The notes under the pieces are model-generated. The model ran no database searches. It saw nothing but the letters and a program-made list of their open reading frames with translations, and was not told the origin of the DNA. The position numbers were made by a program, and so were the translations under genes. Shown here piece after piece: positions 60,822 to 64,000 of a stretch of DNA of 64,000 nt (position 1 is the first letter of the stretch; every line of letters starts with the position of its first letter). The DNA is from Xylophilus sp. GOD-11R. Lineage in GTDB: Bacteria; Pseudomonadota; Gammaproteobacteria; Burkholderiales; Burkholderiaceae_C. The stretch is from positions 3,720,001 through 3,784,000 of the forward strand of contig NZ_CP137854.1 in NCBI RefSeq assembly GCF_033546935.1, given 5' to 3'.

Positions 60822-63086
60822 ATGACCGCGCTTTTCCATTCGGCCGTTCCCACGTCGCCCACCCTGACCGGCGGGGACACCCGGGGCGCGGCCGCCGCCA
60901 ATGCCGCCGCGGCCAGCTTCGCATCGCTTACCGCCGCGCTCGATTACCTGGGCCCGGCCGACATCGAACAGGTCCGTCTGGCCTATCGCTTCGCCGACGC
61001 CGCCCACCTGGGCCAGATGCGCAACAGCGGTGAGCCCTACATCACCCATCCGATCGCGGTGGCCTCGCTGTGCGCCACTTGGAAGCTCGATGCCCAGGCG
61101 CTGATGGCCGCGCTGCTGCACGACGCGATGGAAGACTGCGGCGTCACCAAGCCTGAGCTGATCGAGCGCTTTGGCGTCACCGTGGCCGAACTGGTCGACG
61201 GCCTGACCAAGCTCGACAAGCTGCAGTTCAATACCCGAGAAGAAAGCCAGGCCGAATCCTTCCGCAAAATGCTGTTGGCCATGGCGCGCGACGTGCGGGT
61301 GATTCTGGTGAAGCTCGCCGACCGCACCCACAACATGCGCACCATGGGCGACATGCCGCGCAGCAAGTGGGGCCGCATTGCGTCCGAAACGCTGGAGATC
61401 TACGCGCCCATCGCCCACCGCCTGGGTCTGAACCAGACCTACCGCGAGCTGCAGGATCTCTCCTTCCGTTACCTGCACCCCTGGCGCCAGGCCACGCTCG
61501 CCAAGGCCGTGGCGCGCGCACGCAGCCGACGCCGCGACCTGCTGGTCAAGGTCAAGGCAGACGTCGAAGGCATCTTCCTGGCCGCCGGCATGCAGATGCA
61601 TATCGACGGCCGCGAGAAGACGCTCTATTCCATCTACCGCAAGATGACCGACAAGCACCTGAGCTTTGCCCAGGTGACCGACATCTACGGCTTTCGCGTC
61701 ATCGTGCCGGGCGTGACCGACTGCTACACCGCTCTGGGCCTGCTACACCAGATGTACAAGCCGGTGCCGGGCCGCTTCAAGGACCACATCGCGATCGCCA
61801 AGGTCAACGGCTACCAGTCGCTGCACACCACGGTGGTGGGGCCGTCGGGCATCAATATCGAATTCCAGATGCGGACGCAGGAGATGCACGTCGTGGCCGA
61901 ATCCGGCGTGGCGGCGCACTGGATCTACAAGGGCGACGAGTCGTCCAACGCTTCCGAGCGGCTGGGCGCCCAGTGGCTGCAGTCGCTGCTCGACATCCAG
62001 TACGAGACCCGCGACGCCGCCGAATTCTGGGACCACGTCAAGGTCGACCTGTTCCCCGACGCGGTCTACGTCTTCACGCCCAAGAGCCAGATCATGGCCC
62101 TGCCGCGCGGCGCCACCGTGGTCGATTTCGCCTATGCCATCCATACCGACGTGGGCGACCGCACCGTCGGCGCCCGCATCAACGGCGAGCAGGTCACCCT
62201 GCGCACCGAGCTCAAGAACGGCGACGTGATCGAGATCGTCACCGCGCCCGGCTCGCGGCCCAACCCGGCGTGGCTGGGCTTCGTGCGCACCGGGCGGGCA
62301 CGCTCCAAGATCCGCCACTACCTCAAGACCCTGGAGCAGACCGAATCGCAGGAGCTCGGCGAGAAGCTGCTCACCCAGGCGCTGCGCTCCGAAGGCATCG
62401 AGAGCCTGCCCGAGCACACGCCCGAGTACCAGCCGATCTGGGACAAGCTGCTGCGCTTCACCGGCAGCCGCGACCCGGACGAGTTGCTCACCGATATCGG
62501 CCTGGGCAAGCGCATCGCCAGCATCGTCGCCAAACGCCTGGTGGTGCTGCTGGCCGAGCTCGGCGCGCGGCCCGATGCGCTGCTGCTCACCCGCGAACGC
62601 TACAGCTCGCACGAGCGCATTTCGCAGGGCGCCGTGGTGCTCGACGGCAGCGAAACCGGTTCGGTGCAGTACGCCAAGTGCTGCCGGCCGGTGCCGGGCG
62701 ACGACATCGTCGGCTACCTCGGTCGCGGCGAAGGCCTCACGGTGCACCAGCGCGAATGCGCCGTCGCCGCCCGATTGCAGTACAAGGACAGCGAACGCTT
62801 CATCTCGGTGGACTGGGCCGACGAGCCCACGCGCCTGTTCGAGACCGGCGTCATCGTCACCGTCACCAACCGCAAGGGCGTGCTGGCGCGGGTGTCGGCC
62901 GAACTCGCCCGCTCCGAGGTCGACATCACCCATGTCGACATGGGCGACGAGGCCGGGCTCGACACCGCCGACCTGCGCTTCGTGATCGAGGTGCGCGACA
63001 AGGCCCATCTCGACGCCGCGTTGCGCAACCTGGCGCGAACCTCGTCGGTGCTGCGCACCCGGCGCGTGCTGCCCGCGGCCAGCTGA
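60822..63086 (+). CDS. spoT: Bifunctional (p)ppGpp synthetase/hydrolase
   Basis: A 754-residue RelA/SpoT-family protein: HD hydrolase (YITHP with His76; HD 100-101, ED 104-105), synthetase region with FKDHIAIAKVNGYQSLHT, TGS domain (VYVFTPKSQIMALPRGATVV) and C-terminal ACT domain (ETGVIVTVTNRKGVLARVSA). Intact HD and synthetase motifs imply both activities. ATG 60822 chosen. The usual PK before NGYQSLHT reads AK here, which may reduce synthetase activity. It is downstream of the rpoZ terminator. Confidence 0.95.
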   Translation: MTALFHSAVPTSPTLTGGDTRGAAAANAAAASFASLTAALDYLGPADIEQVRLAYRFADAAHLGQMRNSGEPYITHPIAVASLCATWKLDAQALMAALLHDAMEDCGVTKPELIERFGVTVAELVDGLTKLDKLQFNTREESQAESFRKMLLAMARDVRVILVKLADRTHNMRTMGDMPRSKWGRIASETLEIYAPIAHRLGLNQTYRELQDLSFRYLHPWRQATLAKAVARARSRRRDLLVKVKADVEGIFLAAGMQMHIDGREKTLYSIYRKMTDKHLSFAQVTDIYGFRVIVPGVTDCYTALGLLHQMYKPVPGRFKDHIAIAKVNGYQSLHTTVVGPSGINIEFQMRTQEMHVVAESGVAAHWIYKGDESSNASERLGAQWLQSLLDIQYETRDAAEFWDHVKVDLFPDAVYVFTPKSQIMALPRGATVVDFAYAIHTDVGDRTVGARINGEQVTLRTELKNGDVIEIVTAPGSRPNPAWLGFVRTGRARSKIRHYLKTLEQTESQELGEKLLTQALRSEGIESLPEHTPEYQPIWDKLLRFTGSRDPDELLTDIGLGKRIASIVAKRLVVLLAELGARPDALLLTRERYSSHERISQGAVVLDGSETGSVQYAKCCRPVPGDDIVGYLGRGEGLTVHQRECAVAARLQYKDSERFISVDWADEPTRLFETGVIVTVTNRKGVLARVSAELARSEVDITHVDMGDEAGLDTADLRFVIEVRDKAHLDAALRNLARTSSVLRTRRVLPAAS

Positions 63087-63095
63087 TCGGTTGCC

Positions 63096-63662
63096 TCAGG
63101 CGGGCGACCGGTAGTCGACCGACACGATCTCGATCTCCCGCACGCCGGCCGGCGTCGCCAGCTTCACCACGTCGCCCACCCGCGACTTGAGCAGCGCCCG
63201 CGCGATGGGCGACACCCAGCTCACTTGCTGACGGGCGCTGTCTGCCTCGTCGATGCCGAGAATGGTGACGCGGTGCTCCACGCCCTCGGGATCCTCGTAA
63301 CCGACGGTCGCGCCGAAGAACACCTGGTCGCTGCCCGCATGCACGCTGGAGTCGACCACCTCGGCGATTTCCATGCGCCGGGTCAGAAAGCGGATGCGGC
63401 GGTCGATCTCGCGCAGCCGCTTCTTGCCGTAGAGATAGTCGCCGTTCTCCGAACGATCGCCGTTGCTCGCAGCCCAGTGCACGATCTCGACGATCTTCGG
63501 CCGCTCGTCGTCGATCAGGGAAAACAGCTCGGCGCGCATGCGGTCGTAACCCGCGCGGGTCATGTAGTTCTTGCTGCCGGCGGGCAGGGGCGGCAGCGCG
63601 GCGTCGCCGTCCTCGTCGTTGTCCGGCGCATCGTCCGATTCGCGGGTGAATGCCTTGCTCAT
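63096..63662 (-). CDS. greB: Transcription elongation factor GreB
   Basis: A 188-residue GreA/GreB-family factor that rescues backtracked RNA polymerase. The N-terminal coiled-coil region (NYMTRAGYDRMRAELFSLI, GDYLYGKKRLREIDRRIRFL) and C-terminal FKBP-like domain (FFGATVGYEDPEGVEHRVTI; GVREIEIVSVDY) fit GreB rather than GreA (YGKKRLREID). It converges with spoT, 9 bp apart. Confidence 0.93.
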   Translation of the reverse strand: MSKAFTRESDDAPDNDEDGDAALPPLPAGSKNYMTRAGYDRMRAELFSLIDDERPKIVEIVHWAASNGDRSENGDYLYGKKRLREIDRRIRFLTRRMEIAEVVDSSVHAGSDQVFFGATVGYEDPEGVEHRVTILGIDEADSARQQVSWVSPIARALLKSRVGDVVKLATPAGVREIEIVSVDYRSPA

Positions 63663-63763
63663 ACCGTGACTTTGCCACGGCGCTTTTGGATGGATGTCGC
63701 AACAAGCTAACTTTTAGAGCATGTTGTAATTCGCGTTGCCCGTGCGCGGTCCCACTCCTCTGC

Positions 63764-64000
63764 ATGCCAGCCCCCTCCGCCCTCCCATCCCTGCCCGCCC
63801 AAGGACCCACCGCCTCGCTGATGCGCAGCTTCGACTGGGCCGCCAGTGCTTTCGGCGCTCCCGACACCTGGCCGCCCCACCTGCGAAGCACCGTGGCGAT
63901 GCTGCTCGACGCGTCGCAGCCGATGCGCCTGGCCTGGGGACCGCAGCGCCTGCTGCTCTACAACGACGCCTATGCGGCGATCCTCGGGCAGCGCCATCCA
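63764..64000 (+). CDS. PAS-domain sensor protein, probably hybrid histidine kinase (partial)
   Basis: The first 79 codons of a protein cut by the right edge: SFDWAASAFGAPDTWPPHLR and MRLAWGPQRLLLYNDAYAAI, a pattern common at the start of PAS-containing hybrid histidine kinases. The catalytic domains are outside the window. Confidence 0.7.
   Translation, partial: MPAPSALPSLPAQGPTASLMRSFDWAASAFGAPDTWPPHLRSTVAMLLDASQPMRLAWGPQRLLLYNDAYAAILGQRHP

Overview
The window is high-GC DNA from a betaproteobacterium, most likely a Burkholderiales member of the Comamonadaceae (Variovorax-like). The evidence is the housekeeping order hemW-rdgB-rph-PP2C-kinase-yicC-gmk-rpoZ-spoT-greB, seven TctC/Bug-type solute-binding proteins, many LysR regulators, and a large set of CoA-dependent catabolic genes. 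No genus was established and no database search was run.

Region 1 (1-26.9 kb) is a fatty- or alicyclic-acid catabolic regulon. A minus-strand operon runs from a CaiB/BaiF CoA-transferase (start 8533) through a BadI/MenB-like hydrolase, acyl-CoA synthetase, enoyl-CoA hydratase, SDR, acyl-CoA dehydrogenase and two hydroxyacyl-CoA dehydrogenase parts to etfB at the left edge. Around it lie a sigma-54 activator, an aldehyde dehydrogenase, LysR regulators, a 2,4-dienoyl-CoA reductase, more CoA-transferases, MaoC, another acyl-CoA dehydrogenase, an odd iron-ADH-family protein, a fused hydroxyacyl-CoA dehydrogenase and a 3-oxoadipyl-CoA-type thiolase. Seven near-perfect sigma-54 promoters (TGGCAY-N5-TTGC) sit in the intergenic regions. 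Several have a TGT...ACA 17-bp inverted motif nearby, which is a candidate binding site for the activator encoded at 8680-10425.

Region 2 (26.9-30.8 kb) holds the three-subunit proton-translocating transhydrogenase pntAa-pntAb-pntB, followed by three small, translationally coupled genes.

Region 3 (30.8-42.3 kb) is an accessory block: four TctC-type binding proteins, an amidohydrolase, a porin, an SDR, an aldehyde dehydrogenase and LysR regulators.

Region 4 (42.4-50.3 kb) is a selenocysteine locus and the highlight of the window. All genes are on the minus strand: two tandem LysR regulators, a UGSC-family selenoprotein whose Sec codon is an in-frame UGA at 47843-47845 with a SECIS-like hairpin directly downstream, a TctC binding protein, tRNA-Sec(UCA), a thioredoxin-reductase-like flavoprotein and SelB. 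Conventional gene calling splits the selenoprotein into two ORFs. selA and selD are not in the window.

Region 5 (50.3-53.9 kb) carries a TctC protein translationally coupled to a GMC oxidoreductase, then a terminator and tRNA-Ser(UGA). Region 6 (53.9-64 kb) is conserved housekeeping: hemW, rdgB, rph, a PP2C phosphatase/Ser-Thr kinase pair, yicC, gmk, rpoZ, spoT, greB and the start of a PAS-type sensor protein cut by the right edge.
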